From the NCBI RefSeq assembly GCF_000786695.1, contig NZ_CP009962.1, positions 1,612,001 to 1,676,000 on the forward strand: a stretch of 64,000 bases of DNA. The letters run 5' to 3'. The position numbers and the translations under genes are program-made. Source of the stretch: Collimonas arenae (GTDB taxonomy: Bacteria; Pseudomonadota; Gammaproteobacteria; Burkholderiales; Burkholderiaceae_D). Positions 28,056-38,150 of this stretch are shown here, piece after piece (the first letter of the stretch is position 1; each line of letters starts with the position of its first letter). A model generated the notes under the pieces. The model saw only the letters and a list, made by a program, of their open reading frames with translations, was not told the DNA's origin and made no database searches.

Positions 28056-29000
28056 ATGAAAACATTCAAGCTAGTGCTCATCGGCGTCAGCATGGCGTGC
28101 AGCATGCTGGGGCCGGTGCAGGCGCAGGAGCCGCAGTCGTGTAAAAACGTACGCTTTGCCGATGTCGGCTGGACCGATATTGCCGCCACCACCGGCCTCG
28201 CTTCCGCCATGTACGAAGGGCTGGGCTATCACACCACCAAAACCATCGCTTCGGTGCCGATCACGTTTGCCGGCGTCAAGAACAAGCAGATCGACTTGTT
28301 CCTCGGCTATTGGGCGCCGACCATGGATCCGATCATTGCGCCCTTCGTCAAGGACAACTCGGTCAAGGTGCTGGCCACGCCAAACCTGACCGGTGCCAAA
28401 TATACGCTCGCGGTGCCTACCTACGCTTACGATGCCGGCCTCAAGACCTTCGCCGATATCGCAAAGTACTCCAAGGAGCTCGATGGCAAGATCTACGGCA
28501 TCGAACCGGGCAATGACGGCAATGCGCTAATCCAGGGAATGATCAGCAAGAACCAGTTCAACCTGAAGAATTTCAAGATGGTGGAATCCAGCGAGGCCGG
28601 CATGCTGATCGAACTGGGCCGTGCGGTGAAGCAAAAGAAATGGATCGTGATCCTGGGTTGGGAACCGCATCCGATGAACGTGCAGCAGAAAATCAGCTAT
28701 CTGAGCGGCGGCGACGACGTCTTCGGTCCGAATTATGGCGAAGCCAAGGTCTATACCGTGACAGCGACCGATTATGCGACGCGCTGCCCGAACGCCGACA
28801 AGCTGGCAGCCAATTTGCAATTTTCCACCGGCATCGAAAACCAGTTGATGGGACGCATCATGGACAAGGAAGACCCCAAGGATGCGGCGAAAGAGTGGCT
28901 GAAAAAGAACCCTCAGGTCCTCGATAAATTGCTGGCCGGCGTCAAGACGTTCGACGGCAAGGAGGGTTTGCCTGCGGTCAAGGCTTCACTCGGTATCTGA
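28056..29000 (+). CDS. choX: Choline/betaine ABC transporter binding protein
   Basis: Periplasmic substrate-binding protein of 314 residues; signal peptide about 1-24 (cleavage near VQAQ-EP). Aromatic residues expected to cage the trimethylammonium group include Trp in DVGWTDIAA, GYWAPTMDP and LGWEPHPMN. Full homology to ChoX/CbcX. The ATG at 28056 has AGGAG 9-10 nt upstream; an ATG 5 nt earlier reads only two codons. It follows the regulator by 182 bp and precedes fdhA by 99 bp. Confidence 0.92.
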   Translation: MKTFKLVLIGVSMACSMLGPVQAQEPQSCKNVRFADVGWTDIAATTGLASAMYEGLGYHTTKTIASVPITFAGVKNKQIDLFLGYWAPTMDPIIAPFVKDNSVKVLATPNLTGAKYTLAVPTYAYDAGLKTFADIAKYSKELDGKIYGIEPGNDGNALIQGMISKNQFNLKNFKMVESSEAGMLIELGRAVKQKKWIVILGWEPHPMNVQQKISYLSGGDDVFGPNYGEAKVYTVTATDYATRCPNADKLAANLQFSTGIENQLMGRIMDKEDPKDAAKEWLKKNPQVLDKLLAGVKTFDGKEGLPAVKASLGI

Positions 29001-29099
29001 TCGACAAGATTGAACCGGGTGGCAAGCGCTGCGAAGTGCAGGGATATACCACCCGACTGTTAAGCAGTTCCACATAATAATCTGACACAAGGAGACAAC

Positions 29100-30302
29100 A
29101 TGTCTGAAAATCGTGGCGTGGTTTATATCGAGCAGGGCAAGGTAGAAATACAGTCGATCCCGTTTCCCAAACTGGATAATCCGCAGGGCAAGAAAATCGA
29201 GCACGGCGTCATCCTGAAAGTGGTATCCACCAATATCTGCGGCTCCGACCAGCACATGGTGCGCGGCCGCACAACTGCGCAGGCCGGACTAGTGCTCGGC
29301 CATGAAATCACCGGAGAAGTCATTGAGGTCGGTTCCGATGTCGAAACCATCAAAAAGGGCGATCTGGTGTCGGTACCGTTCAACGTCGCCTGCGGTCGCT
29401 GCCGTACCTGCAAGGAGCAGCACACTGGCGTTTGCGAAACGGTGAATCCGGCGCGGGCGGGCGGCGCTTATGGTTATGTCGATATGGGCGGCTGGATCGG
29501 CGGTCAAGCTGAGTATGTGATGGTGCCTTATGCCGACTTCAACCTGCTGCGCTTCCCTGACAAGGCGCAAGCGATGGCCAAGATCCGCGACCTGACTTGT
29601 TTGTCGGATATCTTGCCGACCGGTTATCACGGTGCGGTGACTGCCGGCGTTGGCCCCGGAACGACGGTATATGTCGCTGGCGCTGGCCCGGTAGGCCTGG
29701 CTGCGGCGGCTTCGGCACGCTTGCTGGGTGCGGCGGTGGTGATTGTCGGCGATGTCAATCCCTTGCGTTTGATCCATGCGCGCAGCGTCGGTTTCGAGAC
29801 GGTCGATTTGTCCGGCGATGCGCCGCTCAGCGATCAGATCGCCCAGATACTCGGGGTGCCGGAAGTCGATTGCGCAATCGATTGCGTCGGCTTCGAAGCG
29901 CGCGGCCACGGCCATGCCGGGGCGCAGGTGGAAGCGCCGGCCACCGTACTTAATTCCCTGATGGAAGTCACGCGAGTGGCGGGCAAGATCGGTATTCCTG
30001 GCTTGTATGTAACCGACGATCCGGGCGCAGTCGACAGCGCCGCCAAGCGCGGCAGCCTGAGCATTCGTCTGGGGCTTGGCTGGGCCAAGTCGCACAGCTT
30101 CCATACCGGCCAGACGCCGGTGATGAAGTACAACCGGCAACTGATGCAAGCGATTCTGTGGGATCGCATCAAGATCGCCGACATCGTCGGCGTGGAAGTG
30201 ATTACCCTGGACCAGGCGCCTGCCGGCTATCAGCAGTTCGATGCCGGTGCGCCTAAGAAATTCGTCATCGATCCGCATCATCTGCTGAAACAGGCCGCCT
30301 GA
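29100..30302 (+). CDS. fdhA: Glutathione-independent formaldehyde dehydrogenase
   Basis: Zinc- and NAD-dependent enzyme oxidising formaldehyde to formate; removes the formaldehyde made by betaine and dimethylglycine demethylation. 400 residues. Catalytic zinc residues are in NICGSDQHMVRGR and GHEITGEV; the structural zinc cysteines are in VACGRCRTCKEQHTGVC. The NAD fold is VAGAGPVGLAAAASARLLGA. AAGGAG lies 6 nt before the ATG. A homologue lies near soxBDAG in Pseudomonas. Confidence 0.94.
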   Translation: MSENRGVVYIEQGKVEIQSIPFPKLDNPQGKKIEHGVILKVVSTNICGSDQHMVRGRTTAQAGLVLGHEITGEVIEVGSDVETIKKGDLVSVPFNVACGRCRTCKEQHTGVCETVNPARAGGAYGYVDMGGWIGGQAEYVMVPYADFNLLRFPDKAQAMAKIRDLTCLSDILPTGYHGAVTAGVGPGTTVYVAGAGPVGLAAAASARLLGAAVVIVGDVNPLRLIHARSVGFETVDLSGDAPLSDQIAQILGVPEVDCAIDCVGFEARGHGHAGAQVEAPATVLNSLMEVTRVAGKIGIPGLYVTDDPGAVDSAAKRGSLSIRLGLGWAKSHSFHTGQTPVMKYNRQLMQAILWDRIKIADIVGVEVITLDQAPAGYQQFDAGAPKKFVIDPHHLLKQAA

Positions 30303-30320
30303 GCAATCCAGCCACAAAGG

Positions 30321-30360
30321 TCTGCTGCCCTTGCTTATCGCACCGGCAGCAGGCAGTTTT
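30321..30360. terminator. Terminator after fdhA
   Basis: CTGCTGCC at 30322-30329 pairs with GGCAGCAG at 30345-30352, followed by CAGTTTT. It lies between the convergent fdhA and threonine aldolase genes and reads best for the + strand. Confidence 0.6.
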
Positions 30361-31448
30361 CAAGCAGTTGTCAGCAAGACCTGGAATTGATCCAGAATCG
30401 TCATGACCTGTTCGTCGGACAAGGACAGCAGGCCCTCTCCCACATACCACTCGATATAACATTGCTGCGGTAGCGCGGCGTCGCTGGCCCGGCCAAACAG
30501 CCAGACTCCATGTTCCCTGGCCAACTGGTCGCGCGCGGCATTCGCGGCTTCGCGATCCACAGGCAGGTAAAGATGCAGCATATTGCAGTGCGGTTGCTTT
30601 GGATTGACTTGCCAGAGCGGATAACGTGTCAGCAATTGATACACCTCACGCGTACGGTGCAGGTAGGCAGGCATCTTTGCCAGTTTTTCATCCATCCGCA
30701 TCGCCGCCGCCACTACGTAGGGAGAGCGCTGATAGACGTTGCCGCCCATGCGCTTTATCCATTCGGATGAACGGTCGATGAAGTCGCGCTTGCCGAGCAA
30801 CATGGCGCCGCCCAAGCCGTCTATGCCCTTGTAAAGCGAGACGTAGGCGCTGTCGAAGCCGGACGCGACGCTTTTCAGGGATTGGCCGTAGCCGGTAGCG
30901 GCTTCCCACAGGCGGGCGCCGTCCATATGCAAGTGAATATTCTTTTCCCTGCAGTATTCCTTGATTGCCTCCAGCTGTTCCCATGCAGGCAACTGGCCGC
31001 CAATTTCACGCATGGGCAATTCATACAGCGCGGCTCCCAGCCGGTCAGGCAAGGCTTTCAGGTCGTCCACCGTCCATGGCCGGAACGGGCTGCCGACGTT
31101 GAGCGCGGTGAAATGGTCGAGCAACTGGTAATTGCTGCTTTCGTGACGCAATATATGCGCCGTCGGATGAAGTGCCACCAGCCGGTTGTTCTTGTCCTGG
31201 CAGGCGATTCTGAGCGCCACTGTCTGTGTCATCGTTCCGGTAATCACAAAGCGGGCAGCCTCAAAGCCCAACAACTCTGCGATCTTGTTTTCGAAATCCT
31301 GGACCAGCTTGCCTTCGCCGTAGCTGTCGTGCTGGACATCATGTGCTTCGCACCATGCAGCCATCTCGGCAAAATCCTTGGCGGCGGGGCGTGGCGGCGT
31401 GGCAGAAAAGAAGGTGTGGCATTGACTGCGTAGATTGGCGTTTGGCAT
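30360..31448 (-). CDS. ltaE: Low-specificity L-threonine aldolase
   Basis: PLP enzyme cleaving L-threonine or allo-threonine to glycine and acetaldehyde, 362 residues. The PLP lysine is in VSLYKGIDGLGGAML; the substrate region HMDGARLWEAATGYG and ITGTMTQTVALR are typical. The ATG at 31448 begins MPNANLRSQ; longer in-frame starts up to 31568 add a low-complexity leader without a ribosome site. A threonine aldolase gene also lies beside gbcAB in Pseudomonas (PA5413), so it probably belongs to the glycine/serine arm of this pathway. Confidence 0.9.
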   Translation of the reverse strand: MPNANLRSQCHTFFSATPPRPAAKDFAEMAAWCEAHDVQHDSYGEGKLVQDFENKIAELLGFEAARFVITGTMTQTVALRIACQDKNNRLVALHPTAHILRHESSNYQLLDHFTALNVGSPFRPWTVDDLKALPDRLGAALYELPMREIGGQLPAWEQLEAIKEYCREKNIHLHMDGARLWEAATGYGQSLKSVASGFDSAYVSLYKGIDGLGGAMLLGKRDFIDRSSEWIKRMGGNVYQRSPYVVAAAMRMDEKLAKMPAYLHRTREVYQLLTRYPLWQVNPKQPHCNMLHLYLPVDREAANAARDQLAREHGVWLFGRASDAALPQQCYIEWYVGEGLLSLSDEQVMTILDQFQVLLTTA

Positions 31449-31915
31449 ATCTTGCGGAGGCTCTTTTGACTGGGTTGGAGAATGAGGGCTTGCTATCCTA
31501 CTCCGTTTTGACGTTACCGCCGTCCAGGCGCTCTCTTTGGAAACAGAAAATTTCCCGTTGCGGGCCAAAGTGCCGGCAAGTTTGCGAAATCAATCTAAAA
31601 ATATCTAATTGATAATATTTCAGCATTTGATTTATGCCCTACAAGGAAATGTCATCGCATCATGGCTGCAACTTGGCCGTAAAATTAAAATTGTCGTGTG
31701 TGTCGGAAAAGGACAAACACTTGTCAGCTACGGAAAATAGCGAGTCCGGTGCGAGGACAAAATGATGCCAAGGAATAGCACTGCAATTTGTCGTTGATGG
31801 GGGCCTTGTTCAGGCAGCCTGGCCGGCAAGTTTGCACTGCTCCCTGGCGTGGTTGTACCTCGTGCCTTTGCTGTTGTTTGCCGGGAAAAGTACTTCAACC
31901 AATCCAGGAGTTGTA
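31449..31915. promoter_or_regulatory. Divergent intergenic region between threonine aldolase and sdaA
   Basis: About 470 bp with no supported gene. An AT-rich part (about 31585-31695) should carry the promoters. The part from 31840 is open in the sdaA frame but has no ribosome site for an early start. I saw no glycine-riboswitch core. Confidence 0.4.
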
Positions 31916-31966
31916 ATGAACGGTTTTACATTGTTTTGCCAGCATCGTTTATCGAGAAGCAAATGA
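31916..31966 (+). CDS. 16-residue leader peptide overlapping the sdaA start
   Basis: A short open frame, [16 protein letters not shown], has the best ribosome site in this region (AGGAG, 5 nt before ATG 31916). Its TGA stop (31964-31966) overlaps the sdaA ATG (31963-31965) as ATGA. That arrangement is typical of translational coupling. No run of regulatory codons such as serine or glycine is present, so classical attenuation is not indicated. Confidence 0.5.
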   Translation: MNGFTLFCQHRLSRSK

Positions 31967-33354
31967 AGATCAGCACATTCGATTTATTCAAGGTCGGCAT
32001 CGGTCCATCCAGTTCGCATACGGTGGGACCGATGATTGCCGCCAATCGTTTTTCTGCCTATTTGCACGACGCGAACTTGCTGGATGCGGTACACGCGGTG
32101 CGTGTCGAGCTGTACGGCTCGCTGGGCGCCACCGGCAAGGGTCACGGTAGCGATAAGGCGGTGTTGTTGGGGCTGGAAGCCAACCTGCCGGACAATATCG
32201 ATCCGGATCATGTCGAACCGCGTCTCGCCGAAATTCGCAGTTCCAAGACGCTGCTGTTGAACGGTACCCATCCGATCGGCTGCGTGGAAAAAGAGCATGT
32301 GCTGTTTTTCCGCCGCGAAGCGTTACCGCAGCATCCCAACGGCATGCGTTTTGTCGCCCTCGACGGTGTCGGCAGCGTGATTGCGGAAAAAGAGTATTAC
32401 TCGGTCGGAGGCGGTTTCGTGGTCAGCAAGGAAGGCCAGCGCGTCAACCTGGTGCAGGCCGGCAGCGTGCAGTCGGATGATGAATTACCTTACCCCTTCC
32501 ATTCCGGCGACGATTTGCTACGCATGTCAGCGGAAAGCGGTTTGACCATCGCGGCCCTGATGATGGAAAACGAAAAGCACTGGCGTTCGGCGGAAGAAGT
32601 GCGCGCCAAGCTACTGGGTATCTGGGATGTGATGGCGGCGGCGGTCAAGCGCGGCTGTTCCATCGATGGCGAACTGCCCGGTCCGATGAAGGTCAAGCGA
32701 CGCGCTGCCGAACTGTACCGTCAGCTGAAGGAGCGCTCGGAGGAGTCGTTGACCGATCCCTTGTCGATGCTGGACTGGGTCAACCTGTATGCCATGGCGG
32801 TAAATGAAGAAAACGCCGCCGGCGGACGGATCGTCACGGCGCCGACCAATGGCGCGGCAGGGGTATTGCCGGCGGTGCTGCATTACTACACCAAATTCAT
32901 TCCGGGTTCGAACAAGGACGGCGTCATGACCTTCATGCTGACGGCGGCGGCGATCGGCCTGATCTACAAGGAAAATGCATCGATCTCAGGCGCCGAAGTC
33001 GGCTGCCAGGGCGAGGTCGGCGTCGCTTGTTCAATGGCGGCCGGGGCGCTGGCTGCGGTGCTCGGCGGCAGTACGGAGCAGATCGAGAATGCGGCCGAAA
33101 TCGGCATGGAACACAATCTCGGCATGACCTGCGATCCGGTCGGCGGGTTGGTGCAGATTCCTTGCATCGAGCGTAATGCAATGGGTGCGGTCAAGGCGAT
33201 CAACGCCGCCCGCATGGCCTTGCGCGGCAACGGCAAACATTATGTATCGCTGGACAAAGTCATCAAGACCATGATGCAGACCGGCGCCGACATGAAGACC
33301 AAGTACAAGGAAACATCACGTGGTGGTTTGGCGGTAAATGTCATTGAGTGCTGA
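31963..33354 (+). CDS. sdaA: L-serine dehydratase (iron-sulfur, single chain)
   Basis: Converts L-serine to pyruvate and ammonia; the final step from betaine to central metabolism. 463 residues: N-terminal beta domain starting [20 protein letters not shown] and a C-terminal domain with the Fe-S cysteines in [16 protein letters not shown] and [18 protein letters not shown] 31963 gives the standard family start; GAGAAG is close upstream and the leader ORF overlaps it. It corresponds to sdaB beside the cbc genes of Pseudomonas. Confidence 0.94.
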   Translation: MKISTFDLFKVGIGPSSSHTVGPMIAANRFSAYLHDANLLDAVHAVRVELYGSLGATGKGHGSDKAVLLGLEANLPDNIDPDHVEPRLAEIRSSKTLLLNGTHPIGCVEKEHVLFFRREALPQHPNGMRFVALDGVGSVIAEKEYYSVGGGFVVSKEGQRVNLVQAGSVQSDDELPYPFHSGDDLLRMSAESGLTIAALMMENEKHWRSAEEVRAKLLGIWDVMAAAVKRGCSIDGELPGPMKVKRRAAELYRQLKERSEESLTDPLSMLDWVNLYAMAVNEENAAGGRIVTAPTNGAAGVLPAVLHYYTKFIPGSNKDGVMTFMLTAAAIGLIYKENASISGAEVGCQGEVGVACSMAAGALAAVLGGSTEQIENAAEIGMEHNLGMTCDPVGGLVQIPCIERNAMGAVKAINAARMALRGNGKHYVSLDKVIKTMMQTGADMKTKYKETSRGGLAVNVIEC

Positions 33355-33372
33355 GTAGTCGTCAGCGATAAC

Positions 33373-33497
33373 AAGGACAGTTCTCAAAAACGTGGCGAGC
33401 AACTTTCTGTTTGATCGAGAAGCGCAGCTGTGCGGATGCACAGTGAGCATCACAGGCCAGAAAGGGAGTTGCGCAGCAGGTTTAGAGAGCTGTCCTT
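33373..33497. repeat. 125-bp nested inverted repeat upstream of soxB
   Basis: AAGGACAGTTCTC (33373-33385) pairs with GAGAGCTGTCCTT (33485-33497) at 12 of 13 positions; inside it GCAACT plus TTTCTG (33399-33409) pair with CAGAAA (33458-33463) and AGTTGC (33467-33472); at the centre CTGTGC-GGAT-GCACAG (33428-33443) is a perfect hairpin. The ends thus form terminal inverted repeats of about 35 bp. Either a MITE-like remnant or a folded 5' leader RNA of the sox operon. It ends 40 bp before the soxB start. Confidence 0.7.
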
Positions 33498-33537
33498 AAC
33501 GGTTCCGGAAGTTTGAGAGCTTATTTTTGAGGATTTT

Positions 33538-34782
33538 ATGAGCAATTATTCGATATTCAGCCTGATCCGAAATAGCCTCTCTTACCATGAAAACTGGCAG
33601 CGAGCCTGGAAAAGCCCGGAACCGAAAAAAGAGTACGACATCGTGATCGTCGGTGGCGGCGGCCATGGCCTGGCCACCGCTTATTACCTGGCCAAGGTGC
33701 ACGGCTTGCGCAATATCGCCGTCATCGAAAAAGGCTGGATCGGCGGCGGCAACACCGCCCGCAACACCACCATCGTGCGTTCGAACTACCTGTGGGACGA
33801 ATCGGCGATGTTGTATGAAAAAGCCATGCAGCTATGGGAAGGCTTGTCGCAGGATTTGAACTACAACGTCATGTTCAGCCAGCGCGGCGTGATGAACCTG
33901 GCGCATACCTTGCAAGACGTGCGCGATACCGATCGCCGCATCAACGCCAACCGTCTCAACGGCGTCGACGCCGAATGGCTGACGCCGGCCCAAGTCAAGG
34001 AAATCGTTCCAATCATCAATCTGAATAGCCACTATCCGGTGCTCGGCGCCTCGTTCCAGCGCCGTGGCGGCGTGGCGCGGCATGACGCGGTGGCATGGGG
34101 CTTTGCCCGCGGCGCCGACGAGCGTGGCGTGGATATCTTGCAAAATTGCGGCGTCACCGGAATCCGGCGCGAGAACGGCGCAGTCACCGGCGTCGACACC
34201 GTCAAGGGTTTTATCAAGGCCAAGAAGGTGGCGGTGGTTGCGGCCGGCCATTCCAGCGTGTTGGCCGAGATGGCCGGCATCCGCCTGCCGCTGGAAAGCC
34301 ATCCGCTGCAGGCCCTGGTGTCGGAACCGATCAAGCCGGTCATCGATACGGTGGTGATGTCGAATGCGGTGCATGCCTACATCAGCCAGTCCGACAAGGG
34401 TGACCTGGTGATCGGCGCCGGCGTCGATCAATACACCGGCTACGGCCAGCGCGGCAGCTATCACGTGATTGAAGGTACCTTGCAGGCAATTGTCGAAATG
34501 TTCCCGGTGTTTAGCCGGGTCCGCATGAACCGCCAATGGGGCGGGATCGTCGATGTTTCGCCGGATGCCTGCCCGATCATATCGAAGACGCCGGTCAAGG
34601 GTTTGTATTTCAACTGCGGCTGGGGCACCGGCGGCTTCAAGGCCACGCCGGGTTCGGGTTGGGTGTTCGCGCATACGATCGCCAACGACAGTCCGCACCC
34701 CCTGAACGCACCGTTCGCGCTGGACCGTTTCTACAACGGCCACCTGATTGACGAACACGGCGCAGCCGCTGTCGCACACTGA
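33538..34782 (+). CDS. soxB: Sarcosine oxidase beta subunit
   Basis: Flavin-bearing catalytic subunit of heterotetrameric sarcosine oxidase, which turns sarcosine, O2 and THF into glycine, H2O2 and 5,10-methylene-THF. 414 residues; FAD-binding [20 protein letters not shown] at about 36-55, and [18 protein letters not shown] holds the His expected to carry covalent FMN. GAGG lies 6 nt before the ATG. First gene of soxBDAG. Confidence 0.95.
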   Translation: MSNYSIFSLIRNSLSYHENWQRAWKSPEPKKEYDIVIVGGGGHGLATAYYLAKVHGLRNIAVIEKGWIGGGNTARNTTIVRSNYLWDESAMLYEKAMQLWEGLSQDLNYNVMFSQRGVMNLAHTLQDVRDTDRRINANRLNGVDAEWLTPAQVKEIVPIINLNSHYPVLGASFQRRGGVARHDAVAWGFARGADERGVDILQNCGVTGIRRENGAVTGVDTVKGFIKAKKVAVVAAGHSSVLAEMAGIRLPLESHPLQALVSEPIKPVIDTVVMSNAVHAYISQSDKGDLVIGAGVDQYTGYGQRGSYHVIEGTLQAIVEMFPVFSRVRMNRQWGGIVDVSPDACPIISKTPVKGLYFNCGWGTGGFKATPGSGWVFAHTIANDSPHPLNAPFALDRFYNGHLIDEHGAAAVAH

Positions 34783-34845
34783 GTCTATCTGCTTAGTCTG
34801 CTTACCGATCCTGGATTCAATCCGCCACCTGTCTGGAGAACCACC

Positions 34846-35148
34846 ATGTTATTGATCACCTGCCCTTGGTGCGGGCCGCGCGCCGAGAGTGAGTTCCATT
34901 GCGGCGGCGAAGCCGATATCGCACGTCCGCTGGAGACCGAAAAACTGAGCGACGAAGCCTGGGGCGACTATCTGTTCATGCGCAAGAATCCGCGCGGCGT
35001 ACACCGCGAGCAATGGGTGCATAACCAGGGTTGCCGCCGCTGGTTCATGGCAGAGCGCGACACAGTCACCTATGAATTCCTCAGCTACAGCAAGTTCGAA
35101 GCCAAGCCGGTCGCAGACACCGCTGCACAGGCAGGGAGTGCAACATGA
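34846..35148 (+). CDS. soxD: Sarcosine oxidase delta subunit
   Basis: Small zinc-binding subunit of sarcosine oxidase, 100 residues, standard family size. Cysteines in CPWCGPRAESEFHCGG and NQGCRRWF are the likely zinc ligands. Overlaps soxA by 4 nt (ATGA). Confidence 0.95.
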   Translation: MLLITCPWCGPRAESEFHCGGEADIARPLETEKLSDEAWGDYLFMRKNPRGVHREQWVHNQGCRRWFMAERDTVTYEFLSYSKFEAKPVADTAAQAGSAT

Positions 35149-38100
35149 GCCAGAACCACAGACTGGGCAGCGGCGGCCGCATTGACCGCGGCGTTCCCCT
35201 CACTTTCACATTCAACGGTAAGCGTTATGACGGTTTCCAGGGCGATACGCTCGCCTCGGCGCTGCTGGCGAACGGCGTGCATTTCGTTGCCCGCAGCTGG
35301 AAATACCACCGGCCGCGCGGCATCGTCACGGCTGGCGTGGAAGAGCCGAATGCCTTGGTGCAGCTGGAGGCGGGCGCTTATACCGTGCCGAACGCTCGCG
35401 CCACTGAAATCGAGCTTTACCACGGCTTGAGCGCCACCAGCGTCAACGCCAGCCCTAGCATCGAGAATGACCGCATGGCGGTGAACCAGCTGTTTGCTCG
35501 TTTCATCCCTGCCGGCTTCTATTACAAGACGTTCAAATGGCCGCGCAGCTGGTGGGGCAAGTACGAAGAAGTGATACGCGAAGCAGCCGGCTTCGGCAAG
35601 GCGCCGACCGAACTGGATCCCGACCGCTACGAAAAGACCTACGCCCATTGCGACGTGCTGATCGCCGGTGCCGGTCCGGCCGGCCTGGCGGCCGCGTGGG
35701 TGGCGGCGAATTCAGGGGCGCGGGTGATGTTGGTCGACGATCAGTCGGAACTCGGCGGCAGCCTGCTATCCGGTCCGGCCGTGATCGATGGCTTGCCGGC
35801 AGCGGCCTGGGTGAGCAAGATCAGCGCCGACTTGCGGGCTCTGCCTGAAGTCACGATCCTGTCGCGCAGCACCGCATTCGGCTACCAGGATCATAATCTG
35901 GTGACTATTACCCAGCGCCTGAGCGAACATCTGCCGCTGGCGCAACGGCGCGGCAACAAGGTACGCGAACGCCTGTGGAAAGTGCGCGCCAAACATGTGA
36001 TCCTGGCCACCGGCGCGCACGAGCGGCCTATCGTGTTCGGCAATAACGATTTGCCCGGCATCATGCTGGCCTCGGCGGTATCGACCTATATCCATCGTTA
36101 TGGCGTGCTGCCCGGACGCAAAGCGGTGGTCTTCGCCAACAACGACGATGCCTACCAGACAGCGCTTGACTTGAAGAGCAATGGCGCGGAAGTGACCGTG
36201 GTCGATCCGCGCGCGGCTAGCAACAGCAGTTTGCCGGCTGCCGCCAAACGGCAAGGTGTCCATATCATCAACGACGCCGTGGTGGTCGCGGCCAGCGGCA
36301 GCCGCCATGTTAAGGCGGTGGAAGTAGCGCACCACAGGGATGGCGTGCCGGGGCAGTTCATTACTTCGCTTGACTGCGACTTGCTGGGTGTGTCCGGTGG
36401 CTGGAATCCGGTGATCCACTTGTTCGCCCAATCTGGCGGCAAGGCGCACTGGAACAATGACAAAGCCTGTTTTGTCCCCGGCTCGGCAATGCAGAAGGAA
36501 ACCAGCGCCGGCGCCGCCAATGGCGACTTCAGTCTGAGCGGCGCCTTGCGTGACGGCGCGCTGGCTGCGCAGCAGGCCATTGTTTCTGCCGGCTTGAAGC
36601 CGGTGGAGCTGCCTAACTGGAAAGTAGCGGAATTGTCCGAAGCCCCCATCATGCCACTGTGGCTGGTAGGCGAGCGTAAGCATGTCGGTCGCGGTCCCAA
36701 GCAGTTCGTCGATTACCAGAATGATGTCTCCGCTGCCGATATCTACCTGGCTGCGCGCGAGGGCTATCACTCGGTAGAACACGTCAAGCGCTACACAGCG
36801 CTGGGCTTCGGTACCGACCAGGGCAAGCTCGGCAACATCAACGGTATGGCGATCTTGGCCGAAGTGCTGGGTAAGAGCATCCCGGAAACCGGCACCACTA
36901 CCTTTCGCCCGAATTACACGCCGGTCACTTTTGGGACAGTGGCCGGGCGCGAGTTGGGCGAGTTCCTGACACCGATCCGCAAGACCTGTATCCATCCATG
37001 GCATCAGGAGCAGGGCGCACTGTTTGAGGACGTCGGCAACTGGAAACGGCCATGGTACTACCCGCGCGGCAAGGAAGACCTGCATGCGGCGGTGGCGCGC
37101 GAATGCCTGGCAGCGCGCAACAGCGTAGGCATCCTTGACGCATCTACCTTGGGCAAGATCGATGTGCAAGGACCCGACGCCGTGACCTTGTTGAACTGGA
37201 TGTACACCAATCCCTGGAACAAGCTGGAAGTCGGCAAGTGTCGCTATGGCTTGATGCTGGATGAAAACGGCATGGTGTTCGACGACGGCGTCACGGTGCG
37301 CCTGGGTGAACAGCATTTCCTGATGAGCACGACGACTGGCGGCGCGGCGCGCGTGCTGGACTGGATGGAGCGCTGGCTGCAAACCGAATGGCCGCACCTG
37401 AAAGTCAACCTGACTTCGGTCACCGACCATTTCGCGACGTTCGCAGTGGTGGGGCCGAATGCCCGGCGCGTGCTGCAAAAGGTGTGCAAGGATATCGATT
37501 TCTCCAACGAGAAATTCCCCTTCATGTCGTTCCGCGAGGGCAGCATCAACAGCGTATTCACCCGCATCATGCGCATCAGCTTCTCTGGCGAACTGTCGTA
37601 TGAGGTGAACGTGCCGGCCAATATGGGGCGGGCGATCTGGGACGCGATCATCGATGCCGGCAAGGAGTTCGACATCACGCCTTATGGCACAGAAACCATG
37701 CATGTGCTGCGGGCGGAGAAGGGCTACATCATCGTCGGCCAGGATACCGACGGCTCGGTCACGCCTTACGACCTTGGCATGGGCGGCCTGGTCGCCAAGT
37801 CCAAGGATTTTCTCGGCAAGCGTTCCTTGTCGCGATCCGATACGGCTGGGGAAAACCGCAAGCAGCTGGTGGGCTTGCTCAGCGCCGATAAAGACTTCGT
37901 ACTGCCGGAAGGCAGCCAGATCGTGGCCGAGCCGAGCAGCGGGCCTACCGCAACGATGATCGGTCACGTGACATCGAGCTATTTCAGTCCGATCCTGCGG
38001 CGCTCGATTGCGTTCGCGCTGATCAAGGGCGGTCTGGGCAAGATGGGGCAGGAGGTGAGTATTCCGCTGGCAAACGGACGCAATATCGCAGCAAAAATCA

Positions 38101-38150
38101 GCAGCCTGGTGTTCTACGATGCAGAAGGAGTCCGTCAACATGTTGAATGA
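35145..38150 (+). CDS. soxA: Sarcosine oxidase alpha subunit
   Basis: Large subunit, 1001 residues. An N-terminal ferredoxin-like fold and NAD-binding FAD/NAD domain (DVLIAGAGPAGLAAAWVAANSGA at about 168) is followed by a T-protein-like folate domain (about 600-1001, with KLEVGKCRYGLMLDENGMVFDDGV and KGYIIVGQDTDGSVTPYDLGMG) that captures the methylene group on THF. Overlaps soxD at its start and soxG at its end. Confidence 0.96.
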   Translation: MSQNHRLGSGGRIDRGVPLTFTFNGKRYDGFQGDTLASALLANGVHFVARSWKYHRPRGIVTAGVEEPNALVQLEAGAYTVPNARATEIELYHGLSATSVNASPSIENDRMAVNQLFARFIPAGFYYKTFKWPRSWWGKYEEVIREAAGFGKAPTELDPDRYEKTYAHCDVLIAGAGPAGLAAAWVAANSGARVMLVDDQSELGGSLLSGPAVIDGLPAAAWVSKISADLRALPEVTILSRSTAFGYQDHNLVTITQRLSEHLPLAQRRGNKVRERLWKVRAKHVILATGAHERPIVFGNNDLPGIMLASAVSTYIHRYGVLPGRKAVVFANNDDAYQTALDLKSNGAEVTVVDPRAASNSSLPAAAKRQGVHIINDAVVVAASGSRHVKAVEVAHHRDGVPGQFITSLDCDLLGVSGGWNPVIHLFAQSGGKAHWNNDKACFVPGSAMQKETSAGAANGDFSLSGALRDGALAAQQAIVSAGLKPVELPNWKVAELSEAPIMPLWLVGERKHVGRGPKQFVDYQNDVSAADIYLAAREGYHSVEHVKRYTALGFGTDQGKLGNINGMAILAEVLGKSIPETGTTTFRPNYTPVTFGTVAGRELGEFLTPIRKTCIHPWHQEQGALFEDVGNWKRPWYYPRGKEDLHAAVARECLAARNSVGILDASTLGKIDVQGPDAVTLLNWMYTNPWNKLEVGKCRYGLMLDENGMVFDDGVTVRLGEQHFLMSTTTGGAARVLDWMERWLQTEWPHLKVNLTSVTDHFATFAVVGPNARRVLQKVCKDIDFSNEKFPFMSFREGSINSVFTRIMRISFSGELSYEVNVPANMGRAIWDAIIDAGKEFDITPYGTETMHVLRAEKGYIIVGQDTDGSVTPYDLGMGGLVAKSKDFLGKRSLSRSDTAGENRKQLVGLLSADKDFVLPEGSQIVAEPSSGPTATMIGHVTSSYFSPILRRSIAFALIKGGLGKMGQEVSIPLANGRNIAAKISSLVFYDAEGVRQHVE

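Noticed and set aside
31449..33537. Glycine riboswitch upstream of sdaA, glyA or soxB
   Set aside because: I looked for the conserved aptamer core and found none in these leaders.
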